This document shows positions 47,124 to 56,295 of a stretch of DNA of 64,000 nucleotides, in pieces. Within the stretch, counting starts at the first letter, position 1. Every line of letters begins with the position of its first letter. The stretch is taken from positions 124,001 to 188,000 of the forward strand of contig NZ_QORI02000002.1 of NCBI RefSeq assembly GCF_003325755.1. Direction: 5' to 3'. The DNA is from Pseudomonas sp. SST3. GTDB lineage: Bacteria > Pseudomonadota > Gammaproteobacteria > Pseudomonadales > Pseudomonadaceae. The notes beneath the pieces were generated by a model that made no database searches, was not told the origin of the DNA, and worked only from the letters and a program-made list of their open reading frames with translations. Made by a program: the position numbers and the translations under genes.

Positions 47124-48518
47124 GTGTCCCCACCTCCCCTGCCGCCTTTGAACACACTCGACCGCCTCTGGCTGACCGAAGCCGTTCGCCTGCGCGAAGA
47201 GCATGCCGGTCCGCTCGATGATGCCGAAGCCAATCGCCAAGCCCATGCGCAGGGCGGACAACTACCGGAACTGATCGAATATCGTGCGCTGTGGCTAGCA
47301 CGCCGTGACGGTCTGATCGATGCACTCCGTCACTGGCGCCAGGGCGCGCGGCTGGCCGGTTTCGCACTCGTTCTACTCGCGCTTTTCACCGGCGCTGGGC
47401 TGGCACTCGCGGCGCTTGGTGATGGGGTACGGCCGGTCAATGTTTTCTGGGCGTTGGGCAGCCTGCTCGGGCTGAATCTGTTGACGCTGCTGGGTTGGCT
47501 GCTGGGTTTCGTTTTCGCTGGCGATACGGGCGGCGCATTGGGTCGGCTATGGCTCTGGCTCAGCGAAAAGCTGGCCCGGGATGCCCGTGCCGTGCAGCTG
47601 GCTCCAGCGCTGCTGGCCGTACTGGAACAGCGTCGCCTCGGGCGCTGGCTGTTAGGGCTCGGGGTGCACGGTTTATGGCTGGTTGCGATGAGCAGCGCCC
47701 TGCTGGCCCTCCTCGCGCTGTTGGCCACGCGGCGCTACGGCTTTGTCTGGGAAACCACAATTCTTGGCGAAGGCGCATTCATCAGCCTGACCCAGGCGCT
47801 CGGGACCTTGCCTTCGCTGCTCGGCTTCAGCGTGCCGGATATCGACCAGATCCGCGCCAGCGGAGCCCTGGCCGGCGGCGCCGAAGCCGCCCGTCAAAGC
47901 TGGGCCGGCTGGCTGGTTGGCGTGGTGCTGATCTACGGTCTACTGCCGCGCCTGCTACTTGCGGTGTTCTGCCTGTGGCGCTGGCGACGTGGGCAGGCAC
48001 AGCTACAGCTCGATCTGCAGTTGCCCGCCTACCGCCTGCTCCGTGAGCGTCTGCAGCCCTCCAGCGAGCGCCTCGGTGTCAGCGACGCCGCGCCGGAACA
48101 ACTACACGCGCCAGGCACCGGCGCACAATTGGACGGCAGTGAGGGCGCGGTGCTGGTGGCCATCGAGCTGGACCCGAGCCATCCCTGGCCCCCGAAACTG
48201 CCCAAGTCCGTTGCTGCTGCAGGCGTACTGGACGATCGCGAGCAGCGGCGTCGCTTGCTGGAGCAGCTGACACGCTTCCCACCGCAACGTCTCGCCATCG
48301 CCTGCGATCCGCGTCGATCACCGGATCGTGGCACCCTGGCGCTGATCGGCGAACTCAGCCGTTGCGCTGCGCAGAGCCGCGTCTGGCTGTTGCAGCCTCA
48401 GGCCGGCGAGGCGCTGGACAGCGACCGCTTGCAGGACTGGAAACAGGCGCTGGACAGCCTCGCCTTGCCTCATTCCACCAGCGCACCACTGACCTGGCTG
48501 GAGAGCGGCCATGATTGA
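47124..48518 (+). CDS. DUF2868 membrane protein
   Basis: 464 residues, GTG start with GAGAAG upstream. The N-terminal cytoplasmic part (RLWLTEAVRLREEHAGPLDDAEANRQA) is a DUF2868 hallmark. Four transmembrane helices lie at about 75-98, 103-130, 180-205 and 262-288, and a cytoplasmic C-terminal region from about 295 has VAIELDPSHPWPPKLPKSV. Function is unknown. It is followed by a DUF3482 GTPase-domain gene on the same strand, 117 bp away, a pairing also present in other Pseudomonas; I infer that they work together at the membrane. A REP pair sits in the gap. Confidence 0.85.
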   Translation: MSPPPLPPLNTLDRLWLTEAVRLREEHAGPLDDAEANRQAHAQGGQLPELIEYRALWLARRDGLIDALRHWRQGARLAGFALVLLALFTGAGLALAALGDGVRPVNVFWALGSLLGLNLLTLLGWLLGFVFAGDTGGALGRLWLWLSEKLARDARAVQLAPALLAVLEQRRLGRWLLGLGVHGLWLVAMSSALLALLALLATRRYGFVWETTILGEGAFISLTQALGTLPSLLGFSVPDIDQIRASGALAGGAEAARQSWAGWLVGVVLIYGLLPRLLLAVFCLWRWRRGQAQLQLDLQLPAYRLLRERLQPSSERLGVSDAAPEQLHAPGTGAQLDGSEGAVLVAIELDPSHPWPPKLPKSVAAAGVLDDREQRRRLLEQLTRFPPQRLAIACDPRRSPDRGTLALIGELSRCAAQSRVWLLQPQAGEALDSDRLQDWKQALDSLALPHSTSAPLTWLESGHD

Positions 48519-48540
48519 TGAGCGCAGCATGATTTCACTG

Positions 48541-48604
48541 GAAGCCAGTTTGCTGGCGATCAAAACGGTACCTTCGTACGAAGGATCGCCAGCAAGCTGG
48601 CTCC
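48541..48604. repeat. Inverted REP pair (BIME-like) between DUF2868 and DUF3482 genes
   Basis: GATCGCCAGCAAGCTGGCTCC (split here: 48584-48604) is a Pseudomonas-type REP unit; 48541-48561 is the same unit inverted with one change. Between them lies the perfect palindrome CCTTCGTACGAAGG (48571-48584). Such pairs are mobilised by RAYT transposases, none of which is present in the window. May affect the expression of the downstream gene. Confidence 0.8.
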
Positions 48605-48635
48605 TAAAACGGCGAACGCAGCGGGGCCATAAGCC

Positions 48636-50009
48636 ATGAGCGCGCCGCTGAAACTCGCCCTGGTCGGCCACACCAACGTTGGCAAAACCTCGCTGATGCG
48701 CACCCTCACCCGCGATATCGGCTTCGGCGAGGTGTCGCATAGGCCGAGCACCACTCGTCACGTCGAGGGCGCGCGGCTGTCGGTCGATGGCGAGCCGCTG
48801 CTGGAGCTGTACGACACGCCGGGGCTGGAAGATGCCATCGCGCTGCTCGACCATCTGGAGCGCGTCGAACGCCCTGGCGAGCGCCTTGATGGTCCGGCGC
48901 GCACCGCCCGGTTTCTCGAAGGCAGCGAGGCACGCCAGCGTTTCGAGCAGGAGGCCAAGGTGCTGCGCCAGCTGCTGGCCAGCGATGCCGGCCTCTACAT
49001 CATCGACGCCCGCGAGCCGGTACTGGCCAAGTACAAGGATGAGCTGGCGGTACTCGCCGGCTGCGGCAAGCCGCTGCTGCCGGTGCTCAATTTCGTCGCG
49101 CAACCCGGCCATCGCGAAGCTGAATGGCGCGAGGCGCTGGCGCGGCTGGGGCTGCACGCCCTGGTGCGCTACGACAGCGTGGCGCCGCCGATTGACGGCG
49201 AGCGGCGACTCTATGAAAGCCTCGCATTACTACTGGAACAGTCGCGCCCCAAGCTGCAGCGCCTGATCGACGACCATGAAGCCCAGGCCGCCGCGCGGCT
49301 GAGCGAGGGCAATCGGTTGATCGCCGAGCTACTGGTGGATGTCGCCGCCTGTCGGCGTAGCGTCGCCGCCCAGCCGGAGCTGGAGCGCGGCGCCATTCGT
49401 GAACTGCACGACGCCGTGCGCGCCCGCGAACAGCGCTGCGTCGAATCCCTGCTGCGCCTCTACGGTTTCCGCCCACAGGATGCCGCGGCGGCCGATTTGC
49501 CCTTGCTCGACGGCCGCTGGGGCGACGATCTATTCAACCCGGAAACGCTCAAGGAGCTTGGCGTGAAGATCGGTGGCGGGATGGCCGCCGGGGCGGCAGC
49601 CGGTGCCGGCGTCGATCTGATGGTTGGTGGTATCACGCTGGGTGCGGCGGCGCTGCTCGGCGCGATCGCCGGCGGTAGCGCGCAGACGGCACGGCACTAT
49701 GGCAACCGCCTGCTGGGCAAGCTCAAGGGCCAGCGCGAACTGACCGTCGACGACGCCGTGCTGCGCCTGCTCGCGCTGCGCCAGCGCCAGCTGTTGGCCG
49801 CCCTCGCAGCCCGAGGACACGCCGCGGTGGACGTCATTCGCCTCGATACGCCAGATGACAAAGTCTGGCGCGAGGGCAAACTACCCGAGGCACTGCACCG
49901 TTGCCGCGCGCATCCAGAATGGTCGTCGCTCAATCCCGATGCCAGGCTGCAAGACGGCGAGCGCCAAACAGTACTCGAAGCCCTACGAGCCGAACTGCAC
50001 CAGCGCTGA
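48636..50009 (+). CDS. GTPase with DUF3482 domain
   Basis: 457 residues. The N-terminal small-GTPase fold has G1 GHTNVGKTSLMRTL (about 9-22), a Thr-rich switch (RPSTTRHVEG), G3 DTPGLED and LLPVLNF in place of a clear NKxD motif. The C-terminal DUF3482 region contains an amphipathic, glycine-rich stretch GGGMAAGAAAGAGVDLMVGGITLGAAALLGAIAGG (about 310-345) likely to insert in or bind membrane. The dynamin- or Era-like logic suggests membrane remodelling or trafficking, but this is inference. Partner of the upstream DUF2868 gene. Its downstream gap has repeat pair B. Confidence 0.85.
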   Translation: MSAPLKLALVGHTNVGKTSLMRTLTRDIGFGEVSHRPSTTRHVEGARLSVDGEPLLELYDTPGLEDAIALLDHLERVERPGERLDGPARTARFLEGSEARQRFEQEAKVLRQLLASDAGLYIIDAREPVLAKYKDELAVLAGCGKPLLPVLNFVAQPGHREAEWREALARLGLHALVRYDSVAPPIDGERRLYESLALLLEQSRPKLQRLIDDHEAQAAARLSEGNRLIAELLVDVAACRRSVAAQPELERGAIRELHDAVRAREQRCVESLLRLYGFRPQDAAAADLPLLDGRWGDDLFNPETLKELGVKIGGGMAAGAAAGAGVDLMVGGITLGAAALLGAIAGGSAQTARHYGNRLLGKLKGQRELTVDDAVLRLLALRQRQLLAALAARGHAAVDVIRLDTPDDKVWREGKLPEALHRCRAHPEWSSLNPDARLQDGERQTVLEALRAELHQR

Positions 50010-50085
50010 GCCCTTTCGCCTGACCATTGGTGCGCGCCGGTCCGCCCGACGAACTGCCTGAGCGACGCCGTTTCCGATGGGTTCT

Positions 50086-50223
50086 GGTGGGCTGAAGCCC
50101 ACCCTACCGGCGAGGCGACTAACGGACCGGATGAAGCCGAGCGCCGCGCCCCACCTTTCTTTCTGCAGTCGATACGCAACCATCACTGGCTCGAACTCCC
50201 TGTAGGGTGGGCTTCAGCCCACC
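50086..50223. repeat. Inverted pair of GTAGGGTGG-type palindromic repeats (pair B)
   Basis: Unit 50086-50107 (GGTGGGCTGAAGCCCACC then CTAC) and unit 50202-50223 in the opposite orientation, identical in sequence, 94 bp apart. The intervening sequence differs from pairs A and C. Located between the convergent DUF3482 and phoU genes. Confidence 0.75.
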
Positions 50224-50247
50224 GGCCAGGGCCGTCGAGCAATCGAA

Positions 50248-50973
50248 TCAGTCGCGCTTGTTGGCGACTTCCTCGGCCATCCGCGTCAGCCCTAGGTGGC
50301 GGACATCGGTACCACGCACCAGATAGATCACCATCTCGGCGATGTTGCGCGCGTGGTCGCCGATCCGCTCCAGCGAGCGCAGCACCCAGATCACGCTCAA
50401 CACACGCGAGATCGAACGCGGGTCTTCCATCATGTAGGTGACGAGTTCGCGCAGTGCAGTCTTGTACTCGCGGTCGACGGTCTTGTCGTACTGCGCCACC
50501 GACAGGGCCAGATCCGCATCAAAACGCGCGAAGGCATCCAGCGCCTCCTGCACCATTCGGCGCACCTGGTCACCGATGTGGCGAACCTCGACATAGCCGC
50601 GCGGAGCCTCGCCGTCTTCGCACAGCTCAATAGCGCGACGAGCGATCTTGGTCGCCTCGTCACCGATACGCTCTAGGTCGATCACCGACTTGGAGATGCT
50701 GATGATCAAGCGCAGGTCGGAGGCCGCCGGCTGACGACGGGCAAGAATACGAATGCACTCTTCATCGATGTCGCGCTCCATGTGGTTGATCTGATCATCC
50801 ACGTCACGCACCTGCTGTGCCAGCCCGGAATCGGCCTCGATCAGCGCGGTGACCGCGTCATTGACCTGCTTTTCCACCAGGCCGCCCATGGCCAGGAGAT
50901 GGCTGCGCACCTCCTCCAACTCGGCGTTGAATTGCTGGGAGATGTGTTGGGTGTGGCTGTCTTTGCTGATCAT
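50248..50973 (-). CDS. phoU: Phosphate transport system regulator PhoU
   Basis: 241-residue negative modulator of PhoR-PhoB signalling and of Pst. Two tandem three-helix PhoU domains: one with MGGLVEKQVNDAVTALIEADSGLAQQV and ISKSVIDLERIGDEATKIAR, the second with YMMEDPRSISRVLSVIWVLRSLERIGDHARNIAEMVIYLVRG. The E/DxxxD metal motifs are visible in LERIGDEA and LERIGDHARN. ATG 50973 chosen; last gene of pstSCAB-phoU, 176 bp after pstB. Confidence 0.97.
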   Translation of the reverse strand: MISKDSHTQHISQQFNAELEEVRSHLLAMGGLVEKQVNDAVTALIEADSGLAQQVRDVDDQINHMERDIDEECIRILARRQPAASDLRLIISISKSVIDLERIGDEATKIARRAIELCEDGEAPRGYVEVRHIGDQVRRMVQEALDAFARFDADLALSVAQYDKTVDREYKTALRELVTYMMEDPRSISRVLSVIWVLRSLERIGDHARNIAEMVIYLVRGTDVRHLGLTRMAEEVANKRD

Positions 50974-51148
50974 TGCTCTCGCTCCGAGGAGGCTACCGCT
51001 AGGCGGCTCTGGTGCGCAGCGCACCTGGAAATAGTCGAGTTAACGTTGAGGCCCTTGGGAAATCTTCACTGGCGCGGAGGGCGCGCGCTGACAGTACGAG
51101 TAGTACGGCAAGCGCGCCCGACAAAGCCAGAGGAGATTGCCCATAGCC

Positions 51149-51979
51149 TCAACCGTAGCGGCCGGTGATGTAATCTTCTGTCTGCTTCTTGGCCGGATTG
51201 GTGAACAGCGTATCGGTATCGCCATACTCGATCAGCTTGCCCATATACATGAACGCGGTGTAATCCGACACGCGCGCGGCCTGCTGCATGTTGTGGGTGA
51301 CGATGACGATGGTGTACTTGGCCTTGAGCTCGTAGATCAGTTCCTCGACCTTCAGCGAGGAGATCGGGTCGAGCGCCGAGCTGGGTTCGTCGAGAAGCAG
51401 CACTTCGGGCTGCACGGCGATGGTCCGTGCGATCACCAGGCGCTGCTGCTGGCCGCCGGAAAGGCCCAGTGCCGATTCGTGCAGGCGATCCTTGACTTCA
51501 TCCCAGAGCGCCGCGCCCTTGAGCGCCCATTCGACGGTCTCGTCGAGCACACGCTTCTGCTTGATGCCCTGGATGCGCAGGCCGTAGACCACGTTCTCGT
51601 AGATGCTCTTGGGGAACGGGTTGGGCTTCTGGAACACCATGCCGACGCGACGGCGCAGGTCGGCGACGTCCTCGCCCTTGCGGTAGATGTTGTGCCCATC
51701 GAGATTGATCGCGCCGTCGATGCGGCAGCCATCGACCAGATCGTTCATCCGATTGAAGCAGCGCAGCAGGGTCGACTTGCCGCAGCCGGACGGGCCGATG
51801 AAGGCAGTCACGCGCTGGCGCGGAATGTTCATGCTGACGTTGTACAGCGCCTGCTTTTCGCCGTAGTAGAGGCTCAGGTCGGGCACTTCGATGGCCACGG
51901 TTTCGTTGGCCAGGTCCAGTGCGCGCTTGTCACGACCCAGCGCCGAAATGTCGATGGAATGCGTCTTTGCTTGTGACAT
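51149..51979 (-). CDS. pstB: Phosphate ABC transporter ATP-binding protein PstB
   Basis: 276 residues. Walker [22 protein letters not shown]-loop [10 protein letters not shown], signature [14 protein letters not shown] and Walker [14 protein letters not shown], with the H-loop in [23 protein letters not shown]. It energises phosphate import by PstSCA. Follows pstA by 81 bp on the same strand. The N-terminal extension (about 30 residues) is usual in Pseudomonas. Confidence 0.97.
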   Translation of the reverse strand: MSQAKTHSIDISALGRDKRALDLANETVAIEVPDLSLYYGEKQALYNVSMNIPRQRVTAFIGPSGCGKSTLLRCFNRMNDLVDGCRIDGAINLDGHNIYRKGEDVADLRRRVGMVFQKPNPFPKSIYENVVYGLRIQGIKQKRVLDETVEWALKGAALWDEVKDRLHESALGLSGGQQQRLVIARTIAVQPEVLLLDEPSSALDPISSLKVEELIYELKAKYTIVIVTHNMQQAARVSDYTAFMYMGKLIEYGDTDTLFTNPAKKQTEDYITGRYG

Positions 51980-52060
51980 GGGATGTCTCCGTATCGCTGG
52001 AGGCTAGAAGCGCGGGCTGCGATCGTTGCAGCGCCGGGCCTCCAGCGGGTCTGTCGGCTA

Positions 52061-53730
52061 TTAGTGGTCGAGCGCTTTGTATTTTTCGCGCAGATGGTTA
52101 CGAATCACGACGGCAGAGAGGTTCAGGACCGCGATCACCAGCACCAGCAGCAGCGCCGTCGCGTAGACCAGCGGCCGTGCGGCCTCGACGTTGGGGCTTT
52201 GGAAACCGACGTCGTAGATGTGGAAGCCCAGGTGCATGATCTTCTGATCGAGGTGCAAATAGGGATAGTTGCCGTTGAGCGGCAGGCTTGGTGCCAGCTT
52301 GACCACACCGACCAGCATCAGTGGCGCCACTTCACCGGCGGCACGGGCCACGGCGAGGATCAGGCCGGTCATCATCGCCGGGCTGGCCATCGGCAGTACC
52401 ACTTTCCACAGCGTCTCGGACTTGGTTGCCCCCAGTGCCAGCGAACCTTCGCGAAGGATTCGCGGAATACGCGCCAGGCCTTCCTCGGTGGCGACGATCA
52501 CCACTGGCAAGGTCAGGATCGCCAGGGTCAACGATGCCCACATCAAGCCTGGCGTACCGAATACCGGCGCGGCGCCGCTTCCGGGTAGAAGATGCGGTCG
52601 AGCGAGCCGCCCAGCACATAAACGAAGAAGCCCAGGCCGAACACCCCGTAGACGATCGAGGGAACACCCGCGAGGTTGTTCACGGCGATGCGGATGATGC
52701 GGGTCAACACGCCCTGTTTGGCGTATTCGCGCAGATATACCGCGGCGATCACGCCGAACGGTGTCACGATCACGGCCATGATGATGGTCATCAGCACGGT
52801 GCCGAAGATCGCCGGGAAGATGCCGCCTTCGGTATTCGCTTCACGGGGCTCTTCGCTGACGAACTCCCAGAGCTTGGCGAAGTAGAAGCCCAGCTTGTCG
52901 AGGGTCGACATGGCGTTCGGACGATAGGCGCGCACTATCTTGCCCAGGCTGATCTCCTTCTCCTGACCGTCCATGGTGCGCATGGTGATGCTGTCGCGGT
53001 TGAAGCCCTGATAGAGCGCCACCAGCTCGCCCTCGAGCGCCTTGTACTCGGTGTCCCACTGGGCACGCTCGGCATCGAGCTGCGCTTGTGCGGCCTCGTC
53101 GAGCTGTCCGTCGAGTTCGAGCTTGCGGGTCTTCAGGCGCAGGCGTTCGAGGCCGTGGTTGATACGGCCGATATCGACCTTTTCCAGGCGCGAGATCTGA
53201 CCATGCAACTCATCGATGCGCTCGATGCGACGCTGCAACTCGTCCCAGGCGGCGTCACCCTCGGCCACCAGGTTGCCGCTCTCCTTGACGTTCAGCAGCT
53301 CGCCGTAGAAGTTGCCCCACTCGCGGCGTTCCAGCGCAACCAGATTGGCGGGCGTGCGCGGGTTGCTCAGCCACTCGCCAACGACCCAGGAGAAGTCCGC
53401 GCCATATATCTCGCGGTTGCCGACCTTGAGCAGTTCGCGGGTCATGAACTCGCCGCCCTCAACGTCCACCGGCAGGCCACTGGCCGCCAGACGAGCACGC
53501 GGTACTTCCTCGGCCTGTACTACTTCGCCGGCCATCACCCGCGGCTCGGCACCGGGGATCTGGTAGTCGGCAACGATAACGTCAGCCGGCCAGAAGTGCT
53601 CCAGGCCGCGCACGGCGATCACCGCCAGCAGCCCGAGGGTCATGATCACGGCGATGGATACGGCGCCAGCGTTCATCCAGACCCAAGGGGTGCCGCTCTT
53701 GATCCAGGTTTTCAGCGAATCCTTTTTCAC
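52061..53730 (-). pseudogene. pstA: Phosphate ABC transporter permease PstA, frameshifted
   Basis: Inner-membrane permease of the Pst importer. GTG 53730 is chosen (AAAGG 9 nt upstream; VKKDSLKTWIKSGTPW). The N-terminal half contains a large periplasmic coiled-coil insert (about residues 95-290), usual in Pseudomonas PstA, then TVLMTIIMAVIVTPFGVIAAVYLREYA. After GSLDRIFYPEAAP the frame is lost near 52570: it ends within 8 codons at about 52543, while the next frame continues with TPGLMWASLTLAILTLPVVIVATEEGLARIP and the EAA loop to 52061. One extra G (GCCGGCGCC rather than GCCGCGCC) restores a 556-residue protein. An uncorrected frameshift would abolish Pst transport, so sequencing error is likely. 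Confidence 0.9.
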
Positions 53731-53806
53731 GGATCGATACCTTTGTCGAAATCTTGTCGCAGCCGTCACCGGCTGCGTCCTTGCGCGCCCAGAGGCGTCG
53801 TTTCTG

Positions 53807-56083
53807 TTACAGGCTGGCGTACTTGCGGCGCAGGCGCTGGCGAATCAGCTCGGCCAGGGTGTTCATCACGAAGGTGAACATCAGTAGCACCATCGCGGCG
53901 AGGAACAGCACGCGATAATGGGTACTGCCTACTTCCGACTCGGGCATTTCCACCGCGACGTTGGCCGCCAGGGTGCGCATGCCTTCGAAGATGTTGGCCT
54001 CCATGATCGGCGTATTGCCGGTGGCCATCAGTACGATCATGGTTTCGCCGACTGCACGCCCCATTCCGATCATCAGTGCCGAGAAGATGCCTGGGCTGGC
54101 GGTCAGCAGAACCACGCGGGTCAGCGTCTGCCAGGGCGTCGCACCCAGCGCCAGGGAACCCAGGGTGAGGCTTTTCGGCACACTGAACACGGCATCTTCG
54201 GCGATCGAATAGATGGTCGGGATCACGGCGAAGCCCATTGCCAGACCGATCACCAGGGCGTTGCGCTGGTCGAAGGGAATGCCCATTTCGTTCGACAGCC
54301 ACAGACGCATGTCGCCGCCGAAGAACCAGTTCTCCAGATAACCGCTGACCGCCAGCGAGCCCCAGCCTACGGCCACAATCACGGGAATCAGCAGCACCGC
54401 TTCCCAGCCATCGGGCACGCTCAGGCGGATATTTTCCGGCAACCGGCTCCAGAACCAACCGGCTAGCAGAATGCCCACAGGCATCAGCAGCAGCAGGCTG
54501 AAGATGCCGGGCAGGTGATTTTCCAAATAGGGCGCGAGGAACAGGCCGGCAAAAAACCCGAGAATCACCGTCGGCAACGCTTCCATCAGCTCGATCACCG
54601 GCTTGACCTTGCGACGTAGCGCGGGCGCCATGAAGTACGCGGTATAGAACGCTGCGCAGATAGCCAGCGGGGCCGCCAGCAGCATGGCGTAGAACGCCGC
54701 CTTGAGCGTACCGAAGGCCAGTGGCGAGAGGCTCAGCTTGGGTTCGAAGTCGCCGGTTGCCGAGGTCGACTGCCAGACGTAATCGGGCTCTGGATAGCTC
54801 TCATACCAGACCTTGCCCCACAGCGCGCTCCAGGAAATCTCCGGGTGCGGGTTGTCGATGACGAAGCGCTGCAGCTGGTCGCCGGATTCCACCAGCAGGC
54901 GACTGGCCCGCGGGGACATGGTCGCCACGGCGACGCCCTCGGCAACCTGTTCGGTCAACAGGGTACGGTGCGCGGTGCTGTGGAAGATGCCCAGCGTACC
55001 GGCGGTATCCAGGGCGAGGAACCCTTTGCGGCGCTCCTCTGGAATGATCTGAGCGACCGGTTGATCGTCCAGCTGGAAGTTGCGCACGTTCTTCAGCTCG
55101 GCCTGGCCGTCGTTGCCCCGAACCATGAACCATTGACCAATGCCGCCAGTCGAATCGCCAACCATCAGCGAAATGCCCCCAAGCAGCGACGCGACAGTGG
55201 TGATTTCGCCATTGTCATCGAGCAGCTTGTAGCGGCCGTTGAGTTGTTTGCGGCGCAGGTCGAAGACGTCGACACTGGCCCGACCACTCACCGCGAACAA
55301 CCACATATGGCGAGGATCGACCCGCAACGCCTTGATCGGTTCGGAGAGCTGCGGCAGGTCCAGACGTCTCTGCTCCAGGCTGGTCTCACCGGTCAGCAGG
55401 TTCTCGGTGGCCGAGATGCTCAACGCATGCAGAGCGCCGTCACTGGCACCGGCAACCATCAAGGTCTTGCCGTTCAGGCTGACCGCCGCGTGCTCGATGG
55501 GGCGGCCCTGCGGATCCAAATCCAGCGGCTCTTCACCGAAGGGATAGTCAAGCTGGGGTGTGATGGTCTTCTTGCCGTCGGGATAACTGACCTTGTAGTT
55601 GTGCTCGGCAACCAGCACCTGGCCGTTGCTCAGACCGAGCACCATACGGCGGTTGCCAGGCGTATCCTGGCCAACCGAAACAATCTGGCTGTCGGCCGGC
55701 AACGGCAGCGCGATGCTACGCAGCGACTCGCCGGTCTGAACACTGAAGAAACGCACCTGGCCGTCCGACCCGAGGCGCATCGCGACCTTGTTCTGCTCTT
55801 CTATCGCCAGCAGCAGCGGCTCACCAGCATCGGCCAGCCAAGCCGGCTGCTGCGCATCGCGCGCCTCCAGCTCGGCACCCTGGAACATGGGCGTGACGAC
55901 CTGGGCGAGGTAAAAGAAGATCAGGCAGATCGCGCCAAGCACAGCGAGGCCACCAATGGAGACGTACCAGCGCGCCAGGTTGTCTTTCAGCGCACGTATA
56001 CGGCGCTTGCGTTGCAGAGCCGGGGTATTGAAGTCCAGCCTTTGCACATCGGAATTCGCGCTCATGGTCTCTATGTCGTTCAT
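53807..56083 (-). CDS. pstC: Phosphate ABC transporter permease PstC
   Basis: 758 residues, against about 320 in E. coli. A first membrane helix (about 43-68) is followed by a roughly 350-residue periplasmic WD-like region (LGLSNGQVLVAEHNY; DGALHALSISATENL), then the canonical permease core from about 450: ALPTVILGFFAGLFLAPYLE and the EAA loop SLTLGSLALGATPWQTLTRVVLLTASPGIFSALMIGMGRAVGETM. ATG 56083 with AGGA 8 nt upstream; GTG 56101 is an alternative. It has its own Pho-box-like repeats at 56173-56216, separate from pstS. Confidence 0.93.
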   Translation of the reverse strand: MNDIETMSANSDVQRLDFNTPALQRKRRIRALKDNLARWYVSIGGLAVLGAICLIFFYLAQVVTPMFQGAELEARDAQQPAWLADAGEPLLLAIEEQNKVAMRLGSDGQVRFFSVQTGESLRSIALPLPADSQIVSVGQDTPGNRRMVLGLSNGQVLVAEHNYKVSYPDGKKTITPQLDYPFGEEPLDLDPQGRPIEHAAVSLNGKTLMVAGASDGALHALSISATENLLTGETSLEQRRLDLPQLSEPIKALRVDPRHMWLFAVSGRASVDVFDLRRKQLNGRYKLLDDNGEITTVASLLGGISLMVGDSTGGIGQWFMVRGNDGQAELKNVRNFQLDDQPVAQIIPEERRKGFLALDTAGTLGIFHSTAHRTLLTEQVAEGVAVATMSPRASRLLVESGDQLQRFVIDNPHPEISWSALWGKVWYESYPEPDYVWQSTSATGDFEPKLSLSPLAFGTLKAAFYAMLLAAPLAICAAFYTAYFMAPALRRKVKPVIELMEALPTVILGFFAGLFLAPYLENHLPGIFSLLLLMPVGILLAGWFWSRLPENIRLSVPDGWEAVLLIPVIVAVGWGSLAVSGYLENWFFGGDMRLWLSNEMGIPFDQRNALVIGLAMGFAVIPTIYSIAEDAVFSVPKSLTLGSLALGATPWQTLTRVVLLTASPGIFSALMIGMGRAVGETMIVLMATGNTPIMEANIFEGMRTLAANVAVEMPESEVGSTHYRVLFLAAMVLLMFTFVMNTLAELIRQRLRRKYASL

Positions 56084-56172
56084 GCGAAGGATCCTGGCCA
56101 CTCAGGCCGTCAAAACTGCAGCGCCATCTGGCGCGAGTCGTTTCACTGACTGCGAGGGGCGGTGGGGCGCCC

Positions 56173-56216
56173 AATTTAATGCAATTGTGTGACAGAAAAA
56201 TTACATCACCGTGACA
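56173..56216 (-). promoter_or_regulatory. Candidate Pho box before pstC, four 11-bp repeats
   Basis: Read on the minus strand: TGTCACGGTGA, TGTAATTTTTC, TGTCACACAAT, TGCATTAAATT, four consecutive 11-bp units each starting TG(T/C). This matches PhoB-site phasing (CTGTCAT every 11 bp); units one and three are strong, two and four weak. It lies 90 bp before the pstC start, in the pstS-pstC gap. Confidence 0.7.
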
Positions 56217-56221
56217 CGACA

Positions 56222-56253
56222 ACGCCCGCCAACGCGCATGGCGTGGCGGGCGT
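56222..56253 (-). terminator. Hairpin after pstS
   Basis: ACGCCCGCCA (56222-56231) pairs with TGGCGGGCGT (56244-56253), perfect 10-bp stem and 12-nt loop. It lies 43 bp after the pstS stop and immediately before the pstC Pho-box repeats. Probably attenuates read-through so that pstS mRNA exceeds that of pstCAB. Confidence 0.75.
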
Positions 56254-56295
56254 CTGCTCAGCTCGCGGCGAGCGCCGCGAGGCCAGCATCAGGTC

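Noticed and set aside
52321..53877. 518-codon plus-strand frame opposite pstA
   Set aside because: Longer than either pstA piece, but the pstA frames carry permease motifs and this frame does not.
54845..56149. 434-codon plus-strand frame opposite pstC
   Set aside because: Antisense to PstC, no recognisable domain.
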